From Paenibacillus sp. OV219 (lineage in GTDB: Bacteria > Bacillota > Bacilli > Paenibacillales > Paenibacillaceae), in contig NZ_FOCJ01000011.1 in assembly GCF_900110075.1 (NCBI RefSeq), forward strand, positions 62,001 to 126,000: 64,000 nt of DNA, given 5' to 3'. The position numbers were made by a program, and so were the translations under genes. Position 1 is the first letter of the stretch; each line of letters opens with the position of its first letter. A model generated the notes under the pieces. It did no database searches, was not told the DNA's origin, and worked only from the letters and a program-made list of their open reading frames with translations. Below are positions 32,051-40,037 of the stretch, one piece after another.

Positions 32051-32142
32051 TGGGGCCGGAGATGCTCTGGAACGCAGATAAAGATACGACTTCGCCGACC
32101 TTCCGCAGCGAGATCTGGATTCCGGTTAAGCGTAGGTCGTAA
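32050..32142 (+). pseudogene. Remnant of a GyrI-like effector-binding domain (C-terminal end only)
   Basis: A 30-codon frame overlapping the previous stop codon encodes a peptide with [17 protein letters not shown], the hallmark end of GyrI-like/AraC effector-binding proteins (aspartate, then SEIWIPV-K). All upstream parts of such a protein are missing. It is best read as the tail of a lost gene left by deletion or by fusion of neighbouring sequence. Confidence 0.6.
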
Positions 32143-32248
32143 GGAATTCCGATAGGCAAATTTGGCGCTGCGTGCATATCACTCCATTCAATTAGGCAAT
32201 CTACTGAGGTTAAATAATGAGATTGCATCATGATGGAGGGAAAGTAAG

Positions 32249-32602
32249 ATGTCGAATAATACGGACGAGCAGACCGAGCTTCCTCCTAAGACCTGCTCTA
32301 TTGAGCGGTTAGTCACGGTGAAGCCGGATGTAGAAAAAGTCCTTGCAGGTGTCAAAACATCACAGCGGCGCAACGGGCGTTATGCCGATGTCGGCGAATT
32401 GATGGAGCTGCAAGGGCATCATTTTGTCGTTGAGAAGGTATATTCGCAGTCTCTCGGCGAGCTGACGGATGAGCATGCAAAGCAGGAAGGGTTCGAGAAC
32501 GTGGAAGATTACAAGCAAACGATTCTATCCTACCACAAAGGAATGCCGTGGCTGCCGCATATGCGCGTGTGGGTGCATGAATTTCGTCCGGTGCAGGAGT
32601 AG
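32249..32602 (+). CDS. ASCH/PUA-like domain protein
   Basis: The 117-aa protein is made of one small beta-barrel with helices that fits the ASCH (PUA-like) fold: KPDVEKVLAGVKTSQRRNGR, then YADVGELMELQGHHFVVEKV, then LTDEHAKQEGFENVEDYKQT. ASCH domains are thought to bind RNA or modified nucleotides, and one has been shown to cleave N4-acetylcytidine. ATG 32249 follows GGAGGG. It is followed after 8 bp by a membrane protein gene on the same strand. Confidence 0.75.
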   Translation: MSNNTDEQTELPPKTCSIERLVTVKPDVEKVLAGVKTSQRRNGRYADVGELMELQGHHFVVEKVYSQSLGELTDEHAKQEGFENVEDYKQTILSYHKGMPWLPHMRVWVHEFRPVQE

Positions 32603-32609
32603 CTGCTAG

Positions 32610-33050
32610 GTGATTAGCTGGTATTCGCTGCTGCTTTACATCCACATTTTAAGCGCGATTATGTCGATAGGACCTTTCTTTATCTTTATACCGGTCATTA
32701 AGAGGCTCCGGTCTGCGGAAGTGCTGGAACAGAACGCCTATCTGAATACGTTTCGGTCAGCTATTCGTCTTGCTAAGCATTCAGGGCATCTGCTTGTCGT
32801 ATCCGGGCTGTTGCTCGTCATTGTCGGCTCGTGGGCCTGGTCAACCTCATGGATCGTCATGACCATTGTGCTTCTAGTCGGGTCGCTGCTTTTCTTGGCA
32901 AGGGCGTTCTCTCCGAAAATTCGCAAATTTCAAGAGCCGGGACAGGATAAGGAACGGATTACCCGGCTGCTGAACCGCGCGGTCTGGATCTATCTGGCGC
33001 TTCTGCTCATCATGCTTGCATTTATGGTGATGAAGCCGACAATTTGGTGA
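32610..33050 (+). CDS. DUF2269-family four-helix membrane protein
   Basis: The 146-aa protein has four membrane helices; the first (YSLLLYIHILSAIMSIGPFF) holds a His and matches the start of DUF2269 membrane proteins, related to CopD-like and YeiB-like bundles. GTG 32610 has CAGGAG about 11 nt upstream. It is probably co-transcribed with the ASCH gene. Function unknown. A bidirectional terminator follows. Confidence 0.75.
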   Translation: MISWYSLLLYIHILSAIMSIGPFFIFIPVIKRLRSAEVLEQNAYLNTFRSAIRLAKHSGHLLVVSGLLLVIVGSWAWSTSWIVMTIVLLVGSLLFLARAFSPKIRKFQEPGQDKERITRLLNRAVWIYLALLLIMLAFMVMKPTIW

Positions 33051-33057
33051 AAATAAC

Positions 33058-33097
33058 AGAAGGCCGGGCTCCTCATACGAGAAGCTCGGCCTTCTGT
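33058..33097. terminator. Bidirectional terminator between DUF2269 and GGDEF genes
   Basis: AGAAGGCCG at 33058-33066 and CGGCCTTCT at 33087-33095 pair, with an inner GGCT/AGCT-like extension. It overlaps the 3' end of the GGDEF gene. Confidence 0.8.
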
Positions 33098-34266
33098 TCG
33101 ACATGCAACTGGCTGCGGGACATGCGGTTGCGTCCGTTTCGTTTGGCGTGGTATAGCGCCTTGTCGCAGCTAGTGTAGAGATGCTCGATTCGTGTTTTCG
33201 GATTTGGAATGACTGTGATAACACCCAAACTGATTGTATAGGTGAGGGGGACTGCGCCAAGCGGTGTCGATTGGCTTATTTTTTGCATAATGGCTGAAGC
33301 CAGATTATCGGACTGCACCTCGTTATGACCCGGCAGCAGAATTCCGAATTCATCGCCGCCATAGCGCACGAACAGATCAGCCTCGCAGAGATAGGACTTA
33401 ATCTGATGAACCAAATCCTGCAGCACCTGATCGCCTGCGTGATGCCCATGCGTATCGTTAATTTGTTTGAATTTGTCGATATCAAATAAGAGATAGGATA
33501 CCGGAGTGCCCTGTTTCACTGCAAGAAGAATCGCTTTATCCGCATAGTCTGTAAAGGCTCTGCGGTTGAATGTGTTCGTCAAGCTGTCATAGCTCGCCAA
33601 ACGGATAAGCTCATGGCTGGCTTGATCCTTCAGGAGCAGGACAAAGCCGGTACTGCTGAGAACAAGGGCAAGATAAATGGTCATGATGGAGATGAGCTGA
33701 TATGAGCTCGGATGGTACAGGCTTGTCCAGTTCGTAGCATGCCAAGCGGACATCCCTCTGTATAAGAAAGCCACCATAACGACCATATAAATACTGCCGA
33801 TGATGCGCATTAAGATGCTGGCACCTTGCTGCACCGCGGCGCGGCAGGTCGGGAGCAACAGAATCCCCATGGTCATCGAAACGCAAACAATGCGATAATG
33901 CTCCTCGTTATGGAAGAGGTACACATATTGAAAGCTAGCGATGCATATCGCGGTTATGAAGAGATAGAGCTTCACTAGCTGCGGATTAGGCGTATCATGA
34001 ATGCGCAGCAGGGCGATAACTTCCAGCGCCAAGCCGAACAGCATGAGAGAATTGGCGATTGAGATCGACAGCAGATCCGAAATATTGTCGCGAAATACCG
34101 CTAGGAACCATCCGGTAGTTTGGGTTGCTTTTGACGTGAGAAACAAGATCTTGATCGTATCCATCTTCTGTTTATCTCGCCAATACGCAGCGATAAGCAG
34201 TAAGGTTAACAGATAGCCAATGCCAAGAGCTGTTGTAATCGTCTTCATATCGAATAAAATAGGCAT
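33073..34266 (-). CDS. Membrane-bound diguanylate cyclase (GGDEF)
   Basis: The 397-aa protein has six or seven membrane helices (residues 10-215) and a GGDEF domain (about 225-385) with the intact active site RYGGDEFGI and the substrate-binding DIDKFKQINDTHGHHAGD. It should make cyclic di-GMP in response to a membrane signal. The inhibitory I site normally reads RxxD before the active site; here it is Cys-Glu-Ala-Asp, so product inhibition is probably lost. No phosphodiesterase domain. ATG 34266 is the first possible start; its ribosome binding site is weak. Confidence 0.92.
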   Translation of the reverse strand: MPILFDMKTITTALGIGYLLTLLLIAAYWRDKQKMDTIKILFLTSKATQTTGWFLAVFRDNISDLLSISIANSLMLFGLALEVIALLRIHDTPNPQLVKLYLFITAICIASFQYVYLFHNEEHYRIVCVSMTMGILLLPTCRAAVQQGASILMRIIGSIYMVVMVAFLYRGMSAWHATNWTSLYHPSSYQLISIMTIYLALVLSSTGFVLLLKDQASHELIRLASYDSLTNTFNRRAFTDYADKAILLAVKQGTPVSYLLFDIDKFKQINDTHGHHAGDQVLQDLVHQIKSYLCEADLFVRYGGDEFGILLPGHNEVQSDNLASAIMQKISQSTPLGAVPLTYTISLGVITVIPNPKTRIEHLYTSCDKALYHAKRNGRNRMSRSQLHVEQKAELLV

Positions 34267-34369
34267 GATGAAGTCACCAGCTTGTGTTGTAATTTATTAC
34301 TAAGGCTACTCTATTATAGCAAAAGCAGGTGTGCTGTATATAAAAGCTTCTGGCAGGGAGGAACTAGAG

Positions 34370-35008
34370 TTGCAACTATTTCGCATGAAGGTTCAAGCAG
34401 AAGGCAAGCATCCGTTATCTGAATATGTCCAGAATCATTATGTTCGCTTTGGCAGGCAGCGCCTTGGCGACCTTAGCCTTATAGCTGATTACGCAGAGCT
34501 GGCTGCGAAGCTGGCGAAAGTCTGCCCGCTAACTGAGGTGCAGCAGCAGACAGCTATGCATATGTTGTTCGCGCATGTTATGCAAGACGGTGACTATATT
34601 CTCGTCAGTGATGGCGAGCGTACATACTTAGGTGATCTTGGCGACTATTACTATGTCGAAGAGTGCGATACGGAGGAGGAAGACAGCGGCCATCGGCGAG
34701 GTGTCACGTGGCTTCAACAGGTGGATGCGGGCAATGTTCATCCGGAAGTAACGGCTTTCCTTGAGCAAGACGGAGAGATCGGCCAGTTTCATCGCCCGCT
34801 GAGCCGCGAGCAGCTGGATCAATTGCTAGTAAAGCCGGCTGCTCCTACTGCTGCGAGCTGGATCGACGCCGAGACGATCTCGGAAGCGGTCGCGATTCTA
34901 AAAGAAGCGATGCAAAGTAAGGATATCGAGCGGCGGGAGCGGGCGGCGATTGCATTGCTGCAAGCGGCTGCTCAACATCACTTGCATCGACCAGCCTCGT
35001 TAGAATAG
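34370..35008 (+). CDS. Protein of unknown function, mixed alpha/beta with acidic patch
   Basis: TTG 34370 has an excellent site (GGGAGG, 8 nt away). The same frame extends back to GTG 34331, and those 13 codons (LYIKASGREELE) look protein-like, so the longer start is possible; a TATTAT near 34314 would then make the mRNA nearly leaderless. The product (about 212 aa) has a helical N-terminal half, an acidic run (EECDTEEEDSG), and a helical C-terminal end. I do not recognise the family. It overlaps the convergent small gene by 9 bp. Confidence 0.55.
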   Translation: MQLFRMKVQAEGKHPLSEYVQNHYVRFGRQRLGDLSLIADYAELAAKLAKVCPLTEVQQQTAMHMLFAHVMQDGDYILVSDGERTYLGDLGDYYYVEECDTEEEDSGHRRGVTWLQQVDAGNVHPEVTAFLEQDGEIGQFHRPLSREQLDQLLVKPAAPTAASWIDAETISEAVAILKEAMQSKDIERRERAAIALLQAAAQHHLHRPASLE

Positions 35009-35230
35009 GACGGTATACGTCTTACGGGAGCGTCTGCCTCGAAGCGATCTGCGGATAAGCAAGGGACCGATCATGCTGCCGAACATGCCTATCATGACGG
35101 AGTGCAGCGGCAGCTTGATCATATAGTAGAGCGCGGTACCACCGATAATATCGATGACGATGAACTTCTTGATTTCAGACATTGGAACAACGACGACGAC
35201 AAATTCCTGTTTGGTTGTCATAAGCAGCAC
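35000..35230 (-). CDS. Possible small membrane protein
   Basis: GTG 35230 (4 nt after AAGGAGG) or ATG 35221 (13 nt) can start a product of 73-76 aa: a short head (TTKQEFVVVVV), a hydrophobic region of about 35 residues (IKKFIVIDIIGGTALYYMIK onward) and a very basic tail (RRSLRGRRSRKTY). The strong ribosome binding site and positive-inside tail favour a real gene; its end overlaps the gene at 34370-35008 on the other strand. No family recognised. Confidence 0.45.
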   Translation of the reverse strand: MLLMTTKQEFVVVVVPMSEIKKFIVIDIIGGTALYYMIKLPLHSVMIGMFGSMIGPLLIRRSLRGRRSRKTYTVLF

Positions 35231-35344
35231 CCGGCCTCCTTGAATCATGTCTCCATGCAAGTGTATGGCATGTGGCCTTGTCCAATGTCCGCCGGGTAGT
35301 GGCAGCTGCAAACGAACGCTTAATTTGGAAGTTAAAAAAAACGA

Positions 35345-35375
35345 TTGCCCCTCACGTAGCGTGATGGATTAGGAT
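35345..35375 (+). promoter_or_regulatory. TipA-type MerR promoter of the MerR-RCC1 gene
   Basis: TTGCCC at 35345-35350 and TAGGAT at 35370-35375 are 19 bp apart. The spacer and its edge hold CCCTCACG-TAG-CGTGATGG (35349-35367), an inverted repeat with one mismatch. CCTCACG/CGTGAGG dyads within a 19-bp spacer are the binding sites of TipA-like MerR activators. The encoded regulator has a TipA-type DNA-binding domain, so this is a good fit for autoactivation. Confidence 0.75.
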
Positions 35376-35393
35376 GTAGTTGGAGGTGATGAT

Positions 35394-36836
35394 GTGCTGT
35401 ACAAAGTTAAGGAAGTTGCCGAAATGGTAGGCATTAGCATACGCACCCTGCATCATTATGATGAAATCAAATTGCTAGCGCCTCAATCCGTGAACCCATT
35501 TGGACATCGTCTTTACACAGACCGAGAATTGGAACAGCTTCAGCAGATCTTGTTCTTCCGCGAAATCGGACTTCCTCTGCACGAGATCAAAGCTATTATG
35601 GACAGTCCCGATTATGATCGCAAACGAACACTAGCAAAGCATAAGGAGCTGCTATTCCAGAAGAAGAAGCGTCTGGAGGACATCATTGCCACAGTGACCA
35701 AATCGATTCACTCTATGGAAGGTAGGTATCAAATGAGTGCTAAAGAGATGTTTGCTGGCTTCGATCTTAAGGCGGTCGAAGCCAACAAGAACAAGTACGC
35801 TGCACTAGGCAAGGAGCATACTTTAGCTGTCAATGTGGATGGTACGGTTTGGGGATGGGGCAACGTTGGCAGGGCGAAGAGTGAAGATGGAAGCAAGCCT
35901 ACTTTAATCAAATTACTATCTCATGTTGAAGGGATAGCAGCCGCCGTTCACCACTCGTTCGCTGTAAAATCCGACGGGACCGTCTGGGGATGGGGGAAGA
36001 ACACACACGGTCAGCTTGGCACCGGTACGATCGACAATTATGTTGACACTCCCATTCAAGTGGAAGGTATTCATGATATTGCTGCGGTTTCAGCAGGCGT
36101 ATTCCATACGTTAGCATTAAAAAAAGACGGCACCATCTGGACATGGGGACCCAATTGGTATGGTCAGCTTGGAGATGGAACTGTTGATGCAAGTGTATCG
36201 CCCATGAGGATCGAGGGAATATCCGACGTTAAAGAAGTTGCAGCCAATTGTTTTCACTCCATGGCGTTAAAAAACGACGGAACGGTATGGCGTTGGGGCG
36301 CCTTTGGCGATTGCACAGACCCTTACCCAATCAGAGATGAAGTTCGGACACCTACACAAATTCCTTCGCTTGATCGAATCAAACATATCTCTGCAGGTGG
36401 TTGTCACGGAACGGCTTTGAGAGAGGATGGCACCGTTTGGACTTGGGGCTTCAACCCAGAGGGGCAATTAGGTGATCGAACATTCGATGCCAAATGCTCG
36501 ATCATGCCAAGAATGGTCATTGGACTTACTGATGTTCAAACCGTTGCAGCAGGGGGGCGCTTTACACTGGCGCTTCGCAAGGATGGTACTGTTTGGTCAT
36601 GGGGCAGCAATAACTTCGGTGAACTTGGAGACGGGTCATATGAAAATAATAGATCAGCGAAACCTATACAAGGGTTAACGGATATTATCCATATCGCCGC
36701 AGGTACGAAGCACGCGATGGCGCTTGACAAGGATGGCAGCGTATGGCTTTGGGGGAGAAATTCCCAAGGGCAGCTAGGTGATATCGTCGAAGCCTCGCAC
36801 AATGTGCCATTCAAAAGTTTTGCAATACATGCGTAA
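35394..36836 (+). CDS. TipA-type MerR regulator fused to a seven-repeat RCC1 beta-propeller
   Basis: GTG 35394 follows TTGGAGGTGAT. The 480-aa protein has a MerR winged helix (residues 1-70: VKEVAEMVGISIRTLHHYDE), a dimerisation coiled coil (about 75-110), and the MSAKEMFAGFD linker that in TipA-like proteins leads into the antibiotic-binding TipAS domain. Here residues 136-480 instead form RCC1 repeats: seven copies of the DGTVWxWG motif, several followed by GQLG, enough for one closed seven-bladed propeller. RCC1 propellers bind proteins, nucleotides or peptides; a ligand- or partner-sensing role is inferred. The next gene is an APH-like kinase. Base composition seems lower in GC than the surroundings. 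Confidence 0.92.
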   Translation: MLYKVKEVAEMVGISIRTLHHYDEIKLLAPQSVNPFGHRLYTDRELEQLQQILFFREIGLPLHEIKAIMDSPDYDRKRTLAKHKELLFQKKKRLEDIIATVTKSIHSMEGRYQMSAKEMFAGFDLKAVEANKNKYAALGKEHTLAVNVDGTVWGWGNVGRAKSEDGSKPTLIKLLSHVEGIAAAVHHSFAVKSDGTVWGWGKNTHGQLGTGTIDNYVDTPIQVEGIHDIAAVSAGVFHTLALKKDGTIWTWGPNWYGQLGDGTVDASVSPMRIEGISDVKEVAANCFHSMALKNDGTVWRWGAFGDCTDPYPIRDEVRTPTQIPSLDRIKHISAGGCHGTALREDGTVWTWGFNPEGQLGDRTFDAKCSIMPRMVIGLTDVQTVAAGGRFTLALRKDGTVWSWGSNNFGELGDGSYENNRSAKPIQGLTDIIHIAAGTKHAMALDKDGSVWLWGRNSQGQLGDIVEASHNVPFKSFAIHA

Positions 36837-36865
36837 ACATACGTTCCATCTAATTAGGAGGCATC

Positions 36866-37885
36866 ATGTACGAGAACCTAATCAAAGATCTATTACTAGA
36901 ACAATATTCGCTGGTTGCTGAGCAGCTCGAGTTAATTTCCCACAGCAACAAAATGGTTTATAAGGTTATTCTTTCAAACAAGGAACAATATATGTTTGAT
37001 CTCTTCGTTAAGAAGGAACAAGAAGACACGACGTCAAACGATGAGAACAACAAATACTATACGCCTGAAGCCATCGCATCTGAAGCGCGTATCCAGCAAA
37101 TTTTGAATGAAAATTATCCAGAGCTCAAATCTCCATCCCCTGTACGGAATAAAGACGGCCAATTGCTATCTTTGATGACGCTCAATGGAATAAGTACGCA
37201 ATGCTTATTAAGAAATTTTATTCCCGGCGTTGAACTGACACAGTACTCCCCGGAATATGCAAATCAAGCCTATGGCGCAGGAGTAGTAGCTGCCAAGCTG
37301 CACCAATGCTCGATTAACCACATGCAGAACGAATACAGCAAAAGACCCGTTCATAGACAGCAGCATGTACTAAAAATAATCAATACCATAGAACGGGGCA
37401 TTGAGGTAGGTACGATTACACCTGCTCAATATACGATCGTCAAGGATGCGCTCAGTTTCATCATTCAAAGAATGGACGAGATGGATCAGAACCCGGAATA
37501 TATCGGTATCGTTCATACGGATTTGCGTGATGCGAACCTGTTAACCGATGGAGAGAATGTGATTCCTATCGATTTCGGGAGATGTATCTACGGCTACCAT
37601 TTGTATGACATAGGAGAAATGTGTGCGCATATGGGAGGAGAAGGCAGCATTTACTGTGAGTCTATTATTAAAGGCTATCACTCTATACGCAAGCTGAGTC
37701 ATTTCGATATTGTCGCTATTGAAGGATTCAAAATGTTGTTTATTTTGAGTGTTGTCGCAGAATTCATCTTGCAGACGGAGAATTCCTACGTTTATGATAC
37801 GCTCAAAAGATTAACCGAGAATGATCTCGTACACCTGCTCGCGGGTGAACCGGTTATTCCAACCATTAGAAGTGTAATTGAATAG
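36866..37885 (+). CDS. Aminoglycoside-phosphotransferase-fold kinase
   Basis: The 339-aa protein has a protein-kinase-like fold of the APH family: the catalytic loop HTDLRDAN (His217, Asp219, Asn224) and the metal-binding IDFGR (Asp236). The N-lobe is divergent. Family members phosphorylate aminoglycosides, homoserine, choline, thiamine or other small alcohols; the substrate cannot be told. AGGAGG precedes ATG 36866, 29 bp after the MerR-RCC1 gene, so the two form a likely operon. Like its neighbour it seems lower in GC than the flanking genes, which suggests joint transfer. Confidence 0.85.
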   Translation: MYENLIKDLLLEQYSLVAEQLELISHSNKMVYKVILSNKEQYMFDLFVKKEQEDTTSNDENNKYYTPEAIASEARIQQILNENYPELKSPSPVRNKDGQLLSLMTLNGISTQCLLRNFIPGVELTQYSPEYANQAYGAGVVAAKLHQCSINHMQNEYSKRPVHRQQHVLKIINTIERGIEVGTITPAQYTIVKDALSFIIQRMDEMDQNPEYIGIVHTDLRDANLLTDGENVIPIDFGRCIYGYHLYDIGEMCAHMGGEGSIYCESIIKGYHSIRKLSHFDIVAIEGFKMLFILSVVAEFILQTENSYVYDTLKRLTENDLVHLLAGEPVIPTIRSVIE

Positions 37886-37961
37886 GGTCCGCATATCGTT
37901 GTACGACTGAGATGTGTATGGGAAGATAGCCAATACAAATATCCCCTCTAAGTGGCACTCG

Positions 37962-37990
37962 AACCTTCATGATACCATGAAGGTTTTTTT
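37962..37990 (+). terminator. Terminator of the MerR-RCC1/APH operon
   Basis: AACCTTCATG at 37962-37971 pairs with CATGAAGGTT at 37976-37985, followed by T7. Confidence 0.92.
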
Positions 37991-38056
37991 GAGTGTCTAC
38001 TTGAAGGGGATAGTACCATTGCCCTCCTGGGCATACAGTTTTTTTACAATAAGGAT

Positions 38057-38347
38057 TTATACGCAGGTAAATGCGTCGATGCGGTTCAGGTCGAAGCCGG
38101 AGAACATCCAGAAGAATCCGTTCCAGCGGAAGCCCGATATCGAAGTCCGGCCGATGAAGATCGGATAGAACCAGAAGCCAGCTCCATTGCGTGGCCAAAT
38201 ATACGTATGGCGGAACATGCAGCGTGAGATGGCTCCCGGATCAATGGCCAGCGTCGATGTGAGCGGCCTAATTGGAACGGTTGACGGCGGTGGTCCTGCT
38301 GGTGCTTGCTGTGCCCCTTGCGGTCCAAACGGCGGGGTAAATGCCAT
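38057..38347 (-). CDS. Small aromatic-rich protein, paralogue of the gene at 24136
   Basis: The 96-aa protein has a Pro/Ala-rich head (MAFTPPFGPQGAQQAPAGPP), and an aromatic core (HTYIWPRNGAGFWFYPIFIG then SGFRWNGFFWMFSGFDL) with Cys in RCMFRH and at the end (FTCV). The core matches the gene at 24136-24417 nearly position for position. AAGGAG precedes ATG 38347. It lies 50 bp downstream of a His-rich protein gene on the same strand. Cellular role unknown; secretion signal absent, so a spore or forespore location is conceivable but unproven. Confidence 0.75.
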   Translation of the reverse strand: MAFTPPFGPQGAQQAPAGPPPSTVPIRPLTSTLAIDPGAISRCMFRHTYIWPRNGAGFWFYPIFIGRTSISGFRWNGFFWMFSGFDLNRIDAFTCV

Positions 38348-38397
38348 AATTGTTTCACTCCTTAATAGACTGTCTGGTTAGTTATCAAAGCTGCTGC

Positions 38398-38787
38398 TTA
38401 TAGCAACGAGATGGCAAGAAGGTTAAACAGTACGAGCGGCAGCACGTTGTTATAATGGATTGGCGGTCCTCCTGGGAAGAAAGCGCGGTCGCAGCCTTCG
38501 TTCGATAGACAGATGAATAGAATGCCACGGTGGCAGGACACGATATGCCCTTCGAACACGTCGCCGTCGCAGGTTTCGACTTTCACGAGTCGGTGGACGT
38601 GATCCGCGCATAGCTGATGGAGATGATCCTTCACTGTTTGCATCGTACGTTGGACCTTCGCATCACACTGATAGATTGGCTTGTGGCCATGGTGTGATTT
38701 ATGCTCATGCTGGGATTTTTGCGCGTTGTTCGATTTATGCTCATGGTGTGGCTTATTTTCCTGGTTTGCCGATGCTTGCGAGTTCAT
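38398..38787 (-). CDS. His-rich small protein with Sm-like C-terminal part
   Basis: ATG 38787 follows GGAGG by 9 nt; an in-frame extension to 38820 is unsupported. Residues 1-45 of this 129-aa protein are a His/Lys-rich head with near-repeats (QHEHKSHHGHK), likely metal-binding. Residues 60-129 hold a helix (VQRTMQTVKDHLHQLC) and a beta-barrel-like part (HRLVKVETCDGDVFEGHIV) that recalls Sm/Lsm folds. Family not recognised. Upstream of the aromatic-rich gene on the same strand, probably in one transcript. Confidence 0.65.
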   Translation of the reverse strand: MNSQASANQENKPHHEHKSNNAQKSQHEHKSHHGHKPIYQCDAKVQRTMQTVKDHLHQLCADHVHRLVKVETCDGDVFEGHIVSCHRGILFICLSNEGCDRAFFPGGPPIHYNNVLPLVLFNLLAISLL

Positions 38788-38948
38788 AGCTTGATACCTC
38801 CGTTTACGATCATGGAGCATTCTATGCAGAAGCCTAGCAGGGCGTTACGGAGATTCTCAGCAAAATAATCGTTATCGAAGCAGGCAACATGCCAAAATGC
38901 TAGAATAATAGAATAGCTGGAAATTCATCTAATCGATGGGAGTGGGGA

Positions 38949-39959
38949 ATGAAAATGTCAGACGTGCTAGTGGAAGAATCCAGAGGTGAAATCGTGGAAA
39001 ATGTGCATCGCGGGCGAATTTGCGGTGTGAATGATAAAGGTGAAGTGGTTTATCTGGTTGGCGATATCGAGCAGCCGACCTTCTTCCGTTCGTCGGCGAA
39101 GCCGCTGCAGGCGTTGCCTGCCGTTGCGCGCGGCGTGCAGGAGCAATTCGGGCTGACGGATGCGGAGCTTGCGCTTATGGCGGCATCGCACCGGGGCGAG
39201 TCGTTTCACATCGAGGCGCTGGAGTCGTTATCGCGTAAGATCGGCCTCGTGGAGGACAACCTGGTCTGCTTGCCGACTTATCCGCTGAGCCCGGAAGAGC
39301 GTGACAGCCTCTTCAAGGACGACAATCCGAAGCGGCGCATTTACCACAACTGCTCGGGCAAACATTTCGGCATTATGGCGCTGTGCAAAATGTTAGGTGT
39401 TGGCACGGACGACTATTGGGAGAAGGAGCATCCTGCGCAGCAGGAGATTCTGCAAACCGTTTCTGTGCTTGCGGACTACCCGATTGAGCATATTCAACTT
39501 GGTGTGGACGGCTGCGGTGTTCCGGTCTTTGCGCTTCCGCTCAAAAATATCGCGACAGCGTACATGAAACTCGCCTGCCCGGATCTGATCGAGGACGCAA
39601 GCCTGCGTGCTGCGGTTCAGCGCCTGACGGAAGCGATGAATGCAGAGCCTCAGATGATCGGCGGCTCGAACCAAATCTGCTCCACGCTGCTGCGCGACTC
39701 GAATATCGTAGCCAAAGGCGGGGCGATGGGTGTGTACTGCTTCGGCCTTAAGGAGGAGCGTCTCGGATTCGCGCTGAAGGTGAGCGACGGCTCCCAGGAC
39801 GAGTGGCCGCTTATTGTAGCGACCATTTTGCAGCAGATCGGGTACCGCAAGCAGGAGACAATCGACAGCATGCTGCAGCTAGCCGTGCAGAAGGTCATGA
39901 ACGATAACAACCGCATCGTTGGCGAGAACAAAGCGGTGTTTCGTTTGCAGCAGGTATAA
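38949..39959 (+). CDS. L-asparaginase of the rhizobial (AnsA II, PF06089) type
   Basis: The 336-aa protein matches the Rhizobium etli type of asparaginase, unrelated to the classical bacterial enzymes: FRSSAKPLQALP near residue 45, the SHRGE motif, YHNCSGKHFG with a conserved Ser-Gly-Lys, and GVDGCGVPVFALPL with the zinc-binding Cys. It hydrolyses asparagine to aspartate and ammonia. GGGAGTGGGG precedes ATG 38949. Downstream genes encode a NagB-like deaminase and a 2-hydroxyacid dehydrogenase after a 79-bp gap, so a joint role in amine metabolism is possible. Confidence 0.9.
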   Translation: MKMSDVLVEESRGEIVENVHRGRICGVNDKGEVVYLVGDIEQPTFFRSSAKPLQALPAVARGVQEQFGLTDAELALMAASHRGESFHIEALESLSRKIGLVEDNLVCLPTYPLSPEERDSLFKDDNPKRRIYHNCSGKHFGIMALCKMLGVGTDDYWEKEHPAQQEILQTVSVLADYPIEHIQLGVDGCGVPVFALPLKNIATAYMKLACPDLIEDASLRAAVQRLTEAMNAEPQMIGGSNQICSTLLRDSNIVAKGGAMGVYCFGLKEERLGFALKVSDGSQDEWPLIVATILQQIGYRKQETIDSMLQLAVQKVMNDNNRIVGENKAVFRLQQV

Positions 39960-40037
39960 GCGAGAAGGACAGAAAACGTGAGTACGGGAAACGGGAATAC
40001 GAGAATACGAGAATACGTGAAGGAGTGGTCATGAACG

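Noticed and set aside
39975-40020. GAATACGA tandem copies before the NagB-like gene
   Set aside because: Short, imperfect and without dyad symmetry; no regulatory reading can be supported.
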